A stretch of 64,000 nt of DNA from an uncultured Lachnospiraceae bacterium (GTDB taxonomy: Bacteria; Bacillota; Clostridia; Lachnospirales; Lachnospiraceae), in contig CACZJF010000008.1 in the NCBI GenBank assembly GCA_902781455.1, forward strand, positions 62,001 through 126,000. The letters run 5' to 3'. The notes under the pieces were generated by a model, which had not been told where the DNA came from, searched no databases, and saw only the letters and a list, made by a program, of their open reading frames with translations. This document shows, piece by piece, positions 1 through 8,522 of this stretch. Position 1 is the stretch's first letter, and the number at the start of each line of letters is the position of its first letter. The translations under genes were made by a program, and so were the position numbers.

Positions 1-254
1 AGAAGCGCGGCAATCTCCGGCCGGATCCGCCAGCCGTCCGTTCCTTTGATACAATGCGAAACCGGCAGGTTCCGGCCTTCCTGTGTCGTCAGGTAGTCCT
101 CTCCATGGGTATCCATCGTCGCGATGACATCCTGCGCGGGATAAGAACGGATCTTCTCACAGACCGCGCCAACGATCGCTTCCGCTTCCTTTGTCCCAAG
201 CGCCCCGTCGATAAAGTCATTCTGCATATCGATCACGATCAATATCTTTCTCAT
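1..254 (-). CDS. Nicotinamidase/isochorismatase-like cysteine hydrolase (partial, 3' end outside window)
   Basis: The first 84 residues are present, beginning MRKILIVIDMQNDFIDG, the N-terminal strand of the isochorismatase-like fold with the catalytic Asp in VIDMQNDF. The region around residues 45-75 (TMDTHGEDY, then SHCIKGTDGW) matches the metal-binding and H-C-x-x-G-T-x-G-W section of nicotinamidases and related amidohydrolases. The catalytic Cys would lie beyond the window. The ATG at 254 has the ribosome site AAAGGAG and lies 12 bases after the stop of the FGGY kinase, so the two are probably one operon. Nicotinamide salvage is the best-known role, but the exact substrate cannot be fixed from this part. 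Confidence 0.85.
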   Translation of the reverse strand, partial: MRKILIVIDMQNDFIDGALGTKEAEAIVGAVCEKIRSYPAQDVIATMDTHGEDYLTTQEGRNLPVSHCIKGTDGWRIRPEIAAL

Positions 255-266
255 GCCTTGCTCCTT

Positions 267-1571
267 TTATCCCATAAGAGCCAGCCGTGCCGCTCCTGTC
301 GCTGTCTCTTCTCTCTGCTCACTCAGCACCGTCCCGCGCCCGAACATCTCTCCGCACAGACGGCGGAGCAGATCGTTGTTTCTCAGCGCGTTGCCGCACA
401 GAAGGAGCCTCGCGTCGTCCGGCAGCGGTTCCATCTTCTGATAAGCCTCATGCAGTTCTCCCAGAACACCCTTGTAGAAGCCAAGCACCAGTCCGCCCAG
501 CGTCAGGTTCGTCATGCTGATATTCGTGACACTGCCGCGCATGGCCGGGTTGGAGCGTGTTCCTCTGAACTTCGTGTCCACTTTCAGGTCCGCGCCACCT
601 TCATATGCTTCCCAGGCGGCTTTTGTCATCACCTGGAACATGTCATCCTTAGACACTTCGTTTCCGCTGCCCTCCACGACAGACCGCAGGAAGCCGTTCA
701 GCATCGCAAAGGACGTGCCGCCGCACAGTCCGGCGCCAAGCAGGAGATACTTTCCTCGTACGTAAGGTCTGCATTCCAGGTCATTTCCTTCCGGTACGCT
801 GTCCGCGATCATCGAGATCTGGCTGGACGTTCCGATGTTGATCACGATATCCTTGTCGTCCTGCACCAGACCCATAATCCCGGCCTGGTTGTCTCCGATC
901 GGAATCATCACTTCCGTCCCGTCGTCCATCGTCCCGACAAACTGTTCTTCGGATGTTGTCTCAGGAAGAATCGAAGGATCGATCCCCGCCTTCTTGCACG
1001 CTTCCCTGTCAAAGTCTTTCCCTGCCAGGTGATACAGGCCGAAGCTTGCCGCATTGCTGGCATGCATCAGCGGACGCGCCTTGCCGCACAGACGCAGGGC
1101 GATATAGTCCATGATCGACACGATGCAGGCAGCTCCCGCCGGAACCAGGCCATTCTTCAGGTTATAGAAATGCGTGGTCAGTCCAAAGCCGGTTGCCATG
1201 GGATAACCTGTCATCTCTTTCAGTTCCTGGACATAGCTCTTCCCGTTCTCCTGCAGCTGATTGCCCCGCTCGTCCTCCCAGGTCGTCAGCGGAGAGACCG
1301 CCCTGCCTTCCTTGTCCACATAAAGCATTCCGTGCATCTGCCCGGTAATGCCGATCCTTTGAATGTCCGGCCACTTTTCCTTGTATTCCTTTACCAGTGA
1401 GAAGCACTTCTCCAGAATCCGGTCCGCGTTCTGCTGCCTGATCCAGGTCTTCTCAGACACAATCGCTGTATCATTGGGGAGCGTTTTGGAAGCCACCTGT
1501 GTGCAACCTTCACTGTCAATGACAACAGAGCTGACCGATGTTGTTCCGATGTCGATTCCAATCACTTTCAT
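267..1571 (-). CDS. FGGY-family carbohydrate kinase, sedoheptulokinase-like
   Basis: 434 residues, starting MKVIGIDIGTTSVSSVV with the N-terminal phosphate-binding loop GIDIGTTS of FGGY kinases. Residues around 95 read ITGQMHGMLYVD, typical of the sedoheptulokinase branch, followed by TTWEDERG. Near the C terminus LLLCGNALRNN and EETATGAARLA form the second ATP-binding part. The ATG at 1571 has an AGGAGGG site 7 bases upstream; an upstream in-frame start at 1610 has no such site. Expected reaction: ATP-dependent phosphorylation of a sugar (sedoheptulose or another ketose). Substrate is inferred only from motif resemblance. A nicotinamidase-like gene follows closely. Confidence 0.85.
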   Translation of the reverse strand: MKVIGIDIGTTSVSSVVIDSEGCTQVASKTLPNDTAIVSEKTWIRQQNADRILEKCFSLVKEYKEKWPDIQRIGITGQMHGMLYVDKEGRAVSPLTTWEDERGNQLQENGKSYVQELKEMTGYPMATGFGLTTHFYNLKNGLVPAGAACIVSIMDYIALRLCGKARPLMHASNAASFGLYHLAGKDFDREACKKAGIDPSILPETTSEEQFVGTMDDGTEVMIPIGDNQAGIMGLVQDDKDIVINIGTSSQISMIADSVPEGNDLECRPYVRGKYLLLGAGLCGGTSFAMLNGFLRSVVEGSGNEVSKDDMFQVMTKAAWEAYEGGADLKVDTKFRGTRSNPAMRGSVTNISMTNLTLGGLVLGFYKGVLGELHEAYQKMEPLPDDARLLLCGNALRNNDLLRRLCGEMFGRGTVLSEQREETATGAARLALMG

Positions 1572-1599
1572 AGCAGACCCTCCTGACAGAACCACAATT

Positions 1600-1616
1600 G
1601 TTATGATCATTATAAC
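1600..1616 (-). promoter_or_regulatory. -10 box and small dyad upstream of the FGGY kinase
   Basis: On the minus strand a perfect TATAAT (plus-strand 1609-1614) lies 38 bases before the kinase ATG. It is inside a short dyad with GTTAT...ATAAC arms (1600-1616). No good -35 box is visible. The dyad could be an operator for a sugar-responsive repressor; this is inference. Confidence 0.4.
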
Positions 1617-1711
1617 ATCAATACGGTGCAGATATGCCCCGATCTGCCATTTTTCTGAACGCTTTTTTCTGAATGCCTTTCTCAGACAGAGGCTGCATTT
1701 TCTGCAAAAGG

Positions 1712-1740
1712 TTGACAGAGCGGTTCAGAAGTGATAGTTT
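1712..1740 (+). promoter_or_regulatory. Candidate promoter of the cation exporter gene
   Basis: A perfect -35 TTGACA (1712-1717) is followed after 17 bases by TAGTTT (1735-1740), a weak -10. It is in the divergent region between the FGGY kinase and the CDF gene and points toward the CDF gene. Confidence 0.35.
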
Positions 1741-1814
1741 TACTCCTTCCGAAAGGAATGTTTCATGGGATCAGTTCCGCCGCCGGCGGATCTTCTGATC
1801 CGGGAGGGCTTGCC

Positions 1815-2702
1815 GTGAAAGAGCAGAATGAAATCATAAAACGACTGTCGCAGGTCGGCATACTGGGCAATGTGTTTCTGTCCGCTTTTAAGCTGTTTGC
1901 GGGAATCTTCGGAAAATCGGGCGCCATGGTCTCGGATGCCGTCCATTCCCTGTCCGATGTCTTCGCGACACTGATTGCCTATATCGGCGTACGGCTGTCC
2001 AGACAGCCGGAGGATGAGGAACATCCTTACGGGCATGAGCGGCTGGAATGCGTGGCTTCCCTGGTCCTTGGGCTGATCCTTGCCGGAACGGGACTCGGGA
2101 TCGGATATTCCGGCATCCAGAAGCTCCTGCACCCGGAATCCATCCAGGTTCCGACGCTGCTTCCGCTGATCGCGGCAATTGTGTCGATCGCCGTCAAGGA
2201 AGGCATGTACCGGTACACCATGCACTACGCAAGGATCATGGATTCCGCCGCGTTCAAGGCAGATGCCTGGCATCATCGCTCCGACGCGCTCTCCTCGGTC
2301 GGTTCCTTTATCGGCATCGGTCTTGCCAGGCTCGGCTATCCTGTCATGGATCCCATTGCCAGCCTGATCATCTGCGCCCTGATTCTGAAGGTTTCTTTTG
2401 ATATCTGCAAGGATGCCCTGGACAAGATGCTGGACACGTCCTGCGATCATGACTTTGAACAGAAGCTTGGCGCCTTTATCGAACAGCAGCCCGGCGTTGA
2501 GCATATTGATCTGCTGCATACCCGCCAGTTCGGCAGCAAGATCTATGTGGATCTGGAATTCACGGTCAGGAAAGGGATCTCTCTGGTCGACGCGCATGCC
2601 ATCGCGGAAGACGTGCACCGCCGTGTAGAGCAGCGTTTCCCCAATGTAAAGCATGTCATGATTCACATGAATCCCGCAGAGGAAAAAGTGCACAGTCACT
2701 GA
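1815..2702 (+). CDS. Cation diffusion facilitator (CDF) family transporter
   Basis: 295 residues from a GTG start. Hydrophobic helices run from about residue 15 to 205. HSLSDVFATL (helix 2) and HHRSDALSSVGSF (helix 5) carry the His/Asp pairs of the CDF metal site; HPYGHERLE is the conserved loop between helices 2 and 3. The C-terminal 85 residues form the cytoplasmic ferredoxin-like domain ending in His-rich VHSH. The protein should export divalent metal (Zn, Fe or Mn) by proton antiport in the cytoplasmic membrane. The GTG is chosen because GGGAGG lies just upstream and the protein then starts at the usual KEQNEIIKRLS point; an ATG at 1758 in the same frame is an alternative. Confidence 0.9.
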   Translation: MKEQNEIIKRLSQVGILGNVFLSAFKLFAGIFGKSGAMVSDAVHSLSDVFATLIAYIGVRLSRQPEDEEHPYGHERLECVASLVLGLILAGTGLGIGYSGIQKLLHPESIQVPTLLPLIAAIVSIAVKEGMYRYTMHYARIMDSAAFKADAWHHRSDALSSVGSFIGIGLARLGYPVMDPIASLIICALILKVSFDICKDALDKMLDTSCDHDFEQKLGAFIEQQPGVEHIDLLHTRQFGSKIYVDLEFTVRKGISLVDAHAIAEDVHRRVEQRFPNVKHVMIHMNPAEEKVHSH

Positions 2703-2711
2703 TCACAGGCC

Positions 2712-2753
2712 GCCGGTGACACACCTGAAAATGCCGGTGACACACCTGAAAAA
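2712..2753. repeat. Two tandem copies of a 21-bp unit
   Basis: GCCGGTGACACACCTGAAAA occurs at 2712-2732 and again, with one base changed at the end, at 2733-2753, between the CDF stop and the terminator. No role is evident. Confidence 0.8.
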
Positions 2754-2755
2754 AC

Positions 2756-2790
2756 AGACTCCGCCATGGGCGTGGCCCGAGGCGGAGTCT
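2756..2790. terminator. Bidirectional rho-independent terminator
   Basis: AGACTCCGCC and GGCGGAGTCT form a perfect 10-bp stem around a 15-base loop. On the minus strand it is followed by GTTTTTTC, so it ends the peptide-binding protein transcript. On the plus strand a weaker T-rich run follows and could end the CDF transcript. Confidence 0.8.
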
Positions 2791-2904
2791 TGCTTTGTTC
2801 AGATGGTTCTTCCGGTTTTTCTGCCGGTTTTTCTTCCGGCTTTTCTTCCGGTTGATTCTGCTGATTCAATCTGCTGGTTGATTCTAATGGTTCATTCTGC
2901 CGGT

Positions 2905-4500
2905 TTACTTCAACACCACATCAGATACATAGAAATCTGTGAAGCCGGCCCAGTGCGGTGTGAAGCTCTCTACACGATCCCCGATGCAGTACAGATGAAG
3001 GCTCTCAAACAGGGGCAGCCATGCAGCATCTTCCCCGATGATCTTCTCCTCCAGAGCCTGGTATTCCGCCTCGCGTTCCTGATCGTCAACAATTGAAGGC
3101 GCTGCGGCGACGCGGTCGATAATTTCCTTGTCCGGATAGTTCAGGCTTCTCTGCTTCGTATTCTTCTCACTTCCGTAGAAGGTATACATAATGTTGGCCG
3201 GGTCATTGTAATCCATGCCCCAGGTCGCGACGAAGGATTCCATCTCACCGCTGCTCCGAAGATCCAGCCAGGCTGCATGTTCGTAAGACTTGAGTTCTGC
3301 ATTGATTCCAACCTTCTTCAGCTGATCACAGATGTTCTGGCACACCAGCTGGATGTTGCCATCCGAAGAAGTGTCCATCGCGAGCTCAAAGGTAACCTCG
3401 TTCTCCTTGTATCCCGCTTCCTCCAGAAGCTTCTTCGCCCCTTCCGGATCGTAAGCGGCCGGCTCCAGCGCATCGTTGTGTCCCCAGATTCCGGTCGGAA
3501 TGATGCCGGCTTCCCGGTTGGCATTGCCGTTGTAGATACCATTGATCATATAGTCGACATCAACTGCCATGCTGATCGCCTTGCGCACGGAAGCATCCTT
3601 CAGGTATTTCTGGTTCTCATTGAATATCATGAAAGTCATGCCAACCTTCGGCGTACTCACGACCTGATCCGCATACATCGTCTTATAGGTGGATTCCACA
3701 ATGGCGGTATCCAGGGACTGCAGATCGATCAGGTCCAGCTCACCATTCTGGAACATCAGGTTCTGGGTGCTTGCGTCCGGAATGACACTGATGATGGCCT
3801 TCTTCACGGTTGGCTCGTCCCCCCAGTACTTCGGGTTGTACTCCAACGTGTAATGGTCATTGGCCACCCATTCCGTCACGACGTAAGGTCCGCTGCCGAT
3901 GGTGTCCGCCGGATCCGTACCGAAGCCCTTCACACTCTCCATCGTCTCCGCGTCAACAATCGACATTGCCGGGGCAGACAATTCTGCGATGAAACCGGCA
4001 TTCGGCTTGCTCAGCGTGATAGAGAAATGCGTATCATCCTTCACCTGGAAGCCCTCCAGAGAATCAGCCTCCCCGCTCTCAACTGCATCCGCTCCGGCAA
4101 CCTCTTCCGGAATATCCATGTTCTCCTGACCCGCCTTCAGAAGGCGTTCAAAGGTGTACTGCACATCGCCTGCAGTCAGCGTATTGCCATTGGAAAACAC
4201 AACATCATCGCGTATCGTGAAATCATAGGTCAGGCCGTCCTCGCTCACTGTATAATCCGTACAGAGGCTTGGAATCTCCTTTGCGGTGCCGTCCACCAGC
4301 CTGGTCTCAAACAGGCGGTCGAACACATTCATGGGTACAAGATAGTTGTCAGTTGTCTTTGCCACATCCATCGTGGACATGTCATAGAGAACCGCAGTGC
4401 GGAGCAGGCCATCCGATGCCGGAGCAGCTCCGGCCGTGATTCCTGCGAGCATGCCGGACGTAAGCGCGGCAGCCATGATGACAGATATTTTTCTTCTCAT
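2905..4500 (-). CDS. ABC transporter substrate-binding protein, family 5 (DppA/OppA type)
   Basis: 531 residues. The start MRRKISVIMAAALTSG begins a Sec signal peptide ending near AGAAPA; there is no lipobox Cys, unusual for a Gram-positive binding protein. The body has the family 5 pattern: LYDMSTMDVAKTTDN at the mature N terminus, DYTVSEDGLTYDFTIRDDVVFSNG around residue 90, and FNENQKYLKDASVRKAISMAVD around residue 300. Expected role: extracellular binding of oligopeptides or similar solutes. No permease or ATPase gene is adjacent, so it must use a transporter encoded elsewhere. The ATG at 4500 has an AAAGGGGA site. A Pro/Glu-coding frame lies just past the stop (see findings). Confidence 0.9.
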   Translation of the reverse strand: MRRKISVIMAAALTSGMLAGITAGAAPASDGLLRTAVLYDMSTMDVAKTTDNYLVPMNVFDRLFETRLVDGTAKEIPSLCTDYTVSEDGLTYDFTIRDDVVFSNGNTLTAGDVQYTFERLLKAGQENMDIPEEVAGADAVESGEADSLEGFQVKDDTHFSITLSKPNAGFIAELSAPAMSIVDAETMESVKGFGTDPADTIGSGPYVVTEWVANDHYTLEYNPKYWGDEPTVKKAIISVIPDASTQNLMFQNGELDLIDLQSLDTAIVESTYKTMYADQVVSTPKVGMTFMIFNENQKYLKDASVRKAISMAVDVDYMINGIYNGNANREAGIIPTGIWGHNDALEPAAYDPEGAKKLLEEAGYKENEVTFELAMDTSSDGNIQLVCQNICDQLKKVGINAELKSYEHAAWLDLRSSGEMESFVATWGMDYNDPANIMYTFYGSEKNTKQRSLNYPDKEIIDRVAAAPSIVDDQEREAEYQALEEKIIGEDAAWLPLFESLHLYCIGDRVESFTPHWAGFTDFYVSDVVLK

Positions 4501-4611
4501 TGTGATCCCCTTTCCAGATTTTGATCCAGTTTCCAAAATCTATTGTGTACTCCGGTTATATTTTCCGATTTCTTCTCCGAAAATGCAAGTGGATGCCGGT
4601 CAAAGATGGTC

Positions 4612-4617
4612 TATAAT
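4612..4617 (+). promoter_or_regulatory. -10 box upstream of the Gfo/Idh/MocA gene
   Basis: Perfect TATAAT 47 bases before the ATG at 4664. No convincing -35 hexamer is seen at 16-18 bases, so it may need an activator. Confidence 0.4.
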
Positions 4618-4663
4618 GTTGTTAATTGACCATACGAATCATTCATCAAAGGGGGCCAATCTC

Positions 4664-5737
4664 ATGAAGATCGCACTTGTTGGGCCAGGATTCATCGCGC
4701 AGGTCCACGCACAGGAACTCGCCGGTATGGGAAAAGAGATTTCTGTTGTGGCAGGAACATCCGAAGAGAAAGCCAGGGCATTTCAAAAAGCCTGGCACAT
4801 CCCGGAATATACCCTTGATTTTGACCGTGTTCTTCAGGACGATATCTCAGTCGTTCATGTCTGCACCCCGCCTGTGCTTCATTATGAGATGGTGAAGAAG
4901 CTGATTCTTGCCGGGAAGCATGTGATCTGTGAGAAGCCCTTGTGCACATCGGCGGAGCAGGCCAGGGAGCTCTGCGAGCTGGCGCGGGAGAAGGGCATTG
5001 TCACCGCCGTCAACTTTAATGTCCGCTATCACGAAGCCTGCCGGCGGTTCCGGAAAAAGATTCAGGCCGGAGAACTCGGAAGGCTGATCCTTCTTCACGG
5101 ATCCTATGAGCAGGAATTCCATGTACTTCCCGCAGAGTATTCGTGGAGGTACCGAGAAGAGACAGCCGGCCCGATGCGCGCGACGACAGAGATCGGCTCT
5201 CACTGGATTGACCTCGCCCGGTTCCTGACAGGCCTTGAGATCACCTCCGTAAGCGCGTCCTACGGCAGATTCACACCGGAACGCTATGTGAAAGACGGCA
5301 TGATGTATGAAGAGGCGCTTCCCGGATCTGAGAAAGTCACAGTGGATTCTGATGACGCAGTTGTCTGCGCGTTCCGGCTTACCAACGGCGCGCTTGGAAG
5401 CCTGTTCCTCTCAGAAGTCACCCACGGCCGCAGCAACGATCTCTCCATCGAGATTACCGGTACGCAGAAGACCATCAGCTGGAACTCGGAAAATCCGTAC
5501 CAGCTGCGGTCCGCAGCCAAATTCGGCGGAACACTGTGTGAAACCAATGCGTTCGGCGGCGGTTTCCCGAATACGTTCTCAGGCTTCTTCCGCGAAGTGT
5601 ACGAGGATATCGACACAGGCAGGCCTTCTCCGGCCCCGGCCTACCCGACCTTCCTGGACGGATATCAGAACGCGGCAGTCTGTGAAGCGATCTGTGAAAG
5701 CGCAGGCAACGGTTCGGTCTGGACGGATGTAAAGTAA
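4664..5737 (+). CDS. Gfo/Idh/MocA-family NAD(P)-dependent oxidoreductase
   Basis: 357 residues. The N terminus MKIALVGPGFIAQVHAQEL is the Rossmann strand with G-x-G-x-x-A. VHVCTPPVLHYEMV and GKHVICEKPLCTS (around residue 90) give the EKP motif with the catalytic Lys. The C-terminal half is the GFO_IDH_MocA C domain, with EIGSHWIDLARFL holding the usual G-x-H-x-x-D active-site His. Expected reaction: oxidation or reduction of a sugar, inositol or their derivatives with a nicotinamide cofactor; substrate unknown. GGGGG at 4651 is the ribosome site. It stands alone on the plus strand, divergent from the peptide-binding protein. Confidence 0.9.
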   Translation: MKIALVGPGFIAQVHAQELAGMGKEISVVAGTSEEKARAFQKAWHIPEYTLDFDRVLQDDISVVHVCTPPVLHYEMVKKLILAGKHVICEKPLCTSAEQARELCELAREKGIVTAVNFNVRYHEACRRFRKKIQAGELGRLILLHGSYEQEFHVLPAEYSWRYREETAGPMRATTEIGSHWIDLARFLTGLEITSVSASYGRFTPERYVKDGMMYEEALPGSEKVTVDSDDAVVCAFRLTNGALGSLFLSEVTHGRSNDLSIEITGTQKTISWNSENPYQLRSAAKFGGTLCETNAFGGGFPNTFSGFFREVYEDIDTGRPSPAPAYPTFLDGYQNAAVCEAICESAGNGSVWTDVK

Positions 5738-5916
5738 GATTCTTCTTATCCACCTGGCAAAGTCTGCGAAAGGCTCCTGACCGCTGCCTGCACAAAAGAG
5801 CGAGCCGCTGCTTTGCAATCACGCTTCAGCAGCTGCCCGCCAGGGATATCAATCTGTTAACTTACGATGACTTTCACTTTTTACTGCGTCCGTTCTGCGC
5901 GAAGCCGGAACGGTCC

Positions 5917-7059
5917 TCAGGCTTCTTCAAAGATCCAGACAAGCACCTGCTCCGGCGTCATTTCCTGAATCCCGTCCGGATCCTTCATCTCACCTTTTTC
6001 AGGATCCCATGTGAACCTGCCGGCTGACTCACCGGTAAAGGAGAAATAGGTTTCCGGATCAGCCAGCTTGACCGGGTATCTTTCATACCATTCCGGATAA
6101 TACGCTGACATATACCGGTCTGCCAGCTGATAAGCCTCACAATCCTCTGACAGGCCGATAGCGCTCAGCTCCACACCTCCTCCCGGCTGTCCTGTCCTGC
6201 TGTCGGCGGGCGTACTGTGAAGTATGACCACACTGCCGTCTTCACAGGTTCCGAGGCTGATCCAGACATGGCCGTCGATACTCATGATGTCGCCCGGTTT
6301 CATCTCAGAATCATGATTGTATACCGGCGCTTCGACCTTCCTGGTATAATCTCCGAATCCCATCTCCGAGAGCATCTTTGCGTACGCGGACGCAAATGTC
6401 ACATACCCTTCTTCACCGCTTTGGGTTTCGAGGGTATTGTACAGGCTCCAGCCGAGAAATCCCGAACAGTCCAGGCCTGCATAATAGTATTCATTGTACC
6501 CGCCATAAGGATAGTAGCTCGATGCGGGATCCGAATTGTTCTCATCCCCGTCTTTGGACTTGTAAGTGAAGTTCTCATCCTGCTCCTCAAAGAACCGCAC
6601 CCAGTCCGGAGAAACTCCAATGGTCACTGCCTGGACGGAAGATCCCACGTCCTGCCAGTCCCAGCCGCCACCGTAGATATACAGTGTACAGCCCACCGGT
6701 TCCATCGCGGTCTTCAGGAAGTTCCCGATTGTCTTTTCCCCGCAGACCCCGCTCACCACAGGGGTGTAGTCTGTGGTCGCCTGTCCCGGCAGCTCTTTGG
6801 CGGACAGAACGGTATCGTCCTCTACCGTGAGCTCAAAGCTGTAGTTTTCCTTCAGCCTGTTCTGAACCGGATAATCATATTCGCCTTCTTCATCGGGAGT
6901 TCCGGGATCAATCCGAAGCAGAATCTCTTTCCCGTCGGTGACGAACCGATATAAAAAATCTTCCTTTGTATCCTTATTGACGTCCTCGCTGCCATATCTG
7001 TCCACGCCCATGTAATCAGCTTCGTACCGGGTTACATCAGCTTCTGTCTGTGCTGTCAT
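5917..7059 (-). CDS. NlpC/P60-like cysteine peptidase domain protein
   Basis: 380 residues. The N-terminal 150 residues are an unknown domain rich in Asp/Glu. From about residue 185 AGLDCSGFLGWSLYNT has the catalytic Cys of the NlpC/P60 fold (D-C-S-G-F), and MSIDGHVWISLG about 75 residues later supplies the His, with VVILHSTPA after it. Members cleave cell-wall peptides. No signal peptide is visible at the ATG at 7059, which has GGAGG upstream, so export or a cytoplasmic role is unresolved. It follows the SH3-domain gene by 63 bases and is probably in the same operon, which fits cell-wall work. Confidence 0.75.
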   Translation of the reverse strand: MTAQTEADVTRYEADYMGVDRYGSEDVNKDTKEDFLYRFVTDGKEILLRIDPGTPDEEGEYDYPVQNRLKENYSFELTVEDDTVLSAKELPGQATTDYTPVVSGVCGEKTIGNFLKTAMEPVGCTLYIYGGGWDWQDVGSSVQAVTIGVSPDWVRFFEEQDENFTYKSKDGDENNSDPASSYYPYGGYNEYYYAGLDCSGFLGWSLYNTLETQSGEEGYVTFASAYAKMLSEMGFGDYTRKVEAPVYNHDSEMKPGDIMSIDGHVWISLGTCEDGSVVILHSTPADSRTGQPGGGVELSAIGLSEDCEAYQLADRYMSAYYPEWYERYPVKLADPETYFSFTGESAGRFTWDPEKGEMKDPDGIQEMTPEQVLVWIFEEA

Positions 7060-7122
7060 ATTGTCCTTTTACCTCCTCAGAATCATACTGCTGCATAAAT
7101 CGGCAGGTACAAACTTTGCGGC

Positions 7123-8184
7123 TCAATATGCCGTCAGATGCTTGTTGCCATCCTTGACCTGGAATTCAGTGTCTGAAAGCTGTACATATTCCGTTCCGCT
7201 GTTATCACGCCAGATGCCATCCGCTCCTTCATAGAGCGTATACGACTGCCCGTTTTCATCCTGCGCATATACGACACCGTCATCATCGTCGTCATCATCG
7301 TCATCATCCTGGTCCGGATAGTATACAGACAGACGTTTGGTACCTTCGTAGACCTGGAACTCCGTATCTGAGATCTCGACATACTGTGTTCCGCTTCTAT
7401 CACGCCAGTAGCCGTCTGTGCATTCATAAAGCGTGTAAGCGTTTCCGTCCTCGTCAAAGACCGTCTTCACATTACCCGAATAGGAGGGGTCTGAAGGGGC
7501 CGGCGTGTCGGACCCGGGATCCTTTTGGGATTCAGGCGGCGTATCGGAAAGGAAGCTGCTGGAAACATAGCCGGTGCCACTTCCGTACGCAACCTGATAC
7601 CAGCCAATATCAGAGCCATTTCTCTGTACGGATCCAAGAACCTGTACCGCAGTCCCGCCTTCAAGTCCACCGATTGTCAGCTCATCCGTCGAGCAGCCCG
7701 TCCGCACGTTCAACCAGTCTGCAGTCACGTACATCGTCTTATCCATCGGAACAATCGAAAATTCGCTGACCTTGACCTCATCCTCCTTGCCGACGGCAAG
7801 CTTTGTATCATACTTCAGGACCTTGGCGGATATGATCGACTGCGCAATCTCCGGAATATTCGCCGCGTCAACAACAGATCCGGTGATAATGAACACCTCA
7901 TTCTGCGTTGAGAAAACGGCCTGATAGACATTGACATAATGGCTGTTTGCAACAGACATGTCCGGAAGCTTCTCGCCGTTTGAGTAATGCTCAACCGTAA
8001 TCACATTGCCGCCGTCACTCAGCGCAATCCACTTCGTCGGATCCACGATCTCTTTCCAGCTCTCACTCGGAAGCTCAATCGAAAACACGCCGTCCTGCGA
8101 GGTAAATGTTTCTGCTGCTGCCGGCATGGCGAAGCACAGAATGAGAATCAAAACAATAGCTGCAAGTGTTGATTTTCTGATCAT
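7123..8184 (-). CDS. Secreted SH3-domain protein with two C-terminal YTLYE repeats
   Basis: 353 residues. MIRKSTLAAIVLILILCFAM is a signal peptide, cleaved near AAAETF. Residues about 27-140 are a domain shared with the plus-strand protein at 56568 (DGVFSIELP, HYSNGEKLP, NEVFIITG, KVLKYDTK). Residues about 165-225 are a bacterial SH3 domain (WLNVRTGCSTDELTIGGLEGG through GYVSSSFLS). The C terminus carries two copies of a roughly 45-residue unit, YTLYECTDGYWRDRSGTQYV and YTLYEGADGIWRDNSGTEYV, separated by ten consecutive Asp residues. Likely located in the cell envelope; function unknown. The ATG at 8184 has a GGGAG site. Confidence 0.85.
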   Translation of the reverse strand: MIRKSTLAAIVLILILCFAMPAAAETFTSQDGVFSIELPSESWKEIVDPTKWIALSDGGNVITVEHYSNGEKLPDMSVANSHYVNVYQAVFSTQNEVFIITGSVVDAANIPEIAQSIISAKVLKYDTKLAVGKEDEVKVSEFSIVPMDKTMYVTADWLNVRTGCSTDELTIGGLEGGTAVQVLGSVQRNGSDIGWYQVAYGSGTGYVSSSFLSDTPPESQKDPGSDTPAPSDPSYSGNVKTVFDEDGNAYTLYECTDGYWRDRSGTQYVEISDTEFQVYEGTKRLSVYYPDQDDDDDDDDDDGVVYAQDENGQSYTLYEGADGIWRDNSGTEYVQLSDTEFQVKDGNKHLTAY

Positions 8185-8230
8185 CTTATACGCTCCCTTC
8201 TGATCATTTGCATTGATTTCCTTTTTCCTG

Positions 8231-8443
8231 TCAGTCAAAGATGATGGTCGGATACCGCTCTGCGGGTGTCTTCCAGTCAATCCCGTACTCATCATGAAGA
8301 ATCCGCTTCTTGGCCTCCCAGTATATATGGCAGTATCCCAGGTAATCCCCCTCACCGATCTCGTCTTTTACCTTCTGGTCGACTTCCTTCTCCAGCCACT
8401 CCGGCAGGTCGTCCTGCCGGTTTTTATCTTGCGTATCCTCCAT
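8231..8443 (-). CDS. Small acidic protein of unknown function
   Basis: 70 residues from the ATG at 8443, chosen because AGGAGG lies 5 bases upstream; an in-frame ATG at 8473 has a poorer site. The sequence is charged and helical (LPEWLEKEVDQKVKDEIGEG) followed by YLGYCHIYWEAKKRILHDEYG and PAERYPTIIFD. No signal peptide or membrane segment. The YLGYCHIYWEAKKRIL stretch suggests a helix packing against a partner. It sits between the TlpA fusion and the SH3 protein in the same direction. I do not recognise the family. Confidence 0.65.
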   Translation of the reverse strand: MEDTQDKNRQDDLPEWLEKEVDQKVKDEIGEGDYLGYCHIYWEAKKRILHDEYGIDWKTPAERYPTIIFD

Positions 8444-8522
8444 CCTGTCCTCCTGTTCTCCGGTCAGAGTCATTTTCCTTTGGCAGAGCCCGTACGCTCA
8501 GGCTGCAGCTTCCGCTCATGCA

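Noticed and set aside
54-1400. Long plus-strand open frame over the FGGY kinase
   Set aside because: It is antisense to a gene with clear family motifs, has no ribosome site and codes for a Arg/His/Leu-rich sequence typical of shadow frames. The same applies to 3277-4524, 8751-10205, 10607-12505 and 62292-63281.
5738-5916. Hairpin CCGTTC...GAACGG as a terminator of the Gfo/Idh/MocA gene
   Set aside because: The stem is only 6 bp and lacks a T-run on either strand. No other feature is seen in this interval.
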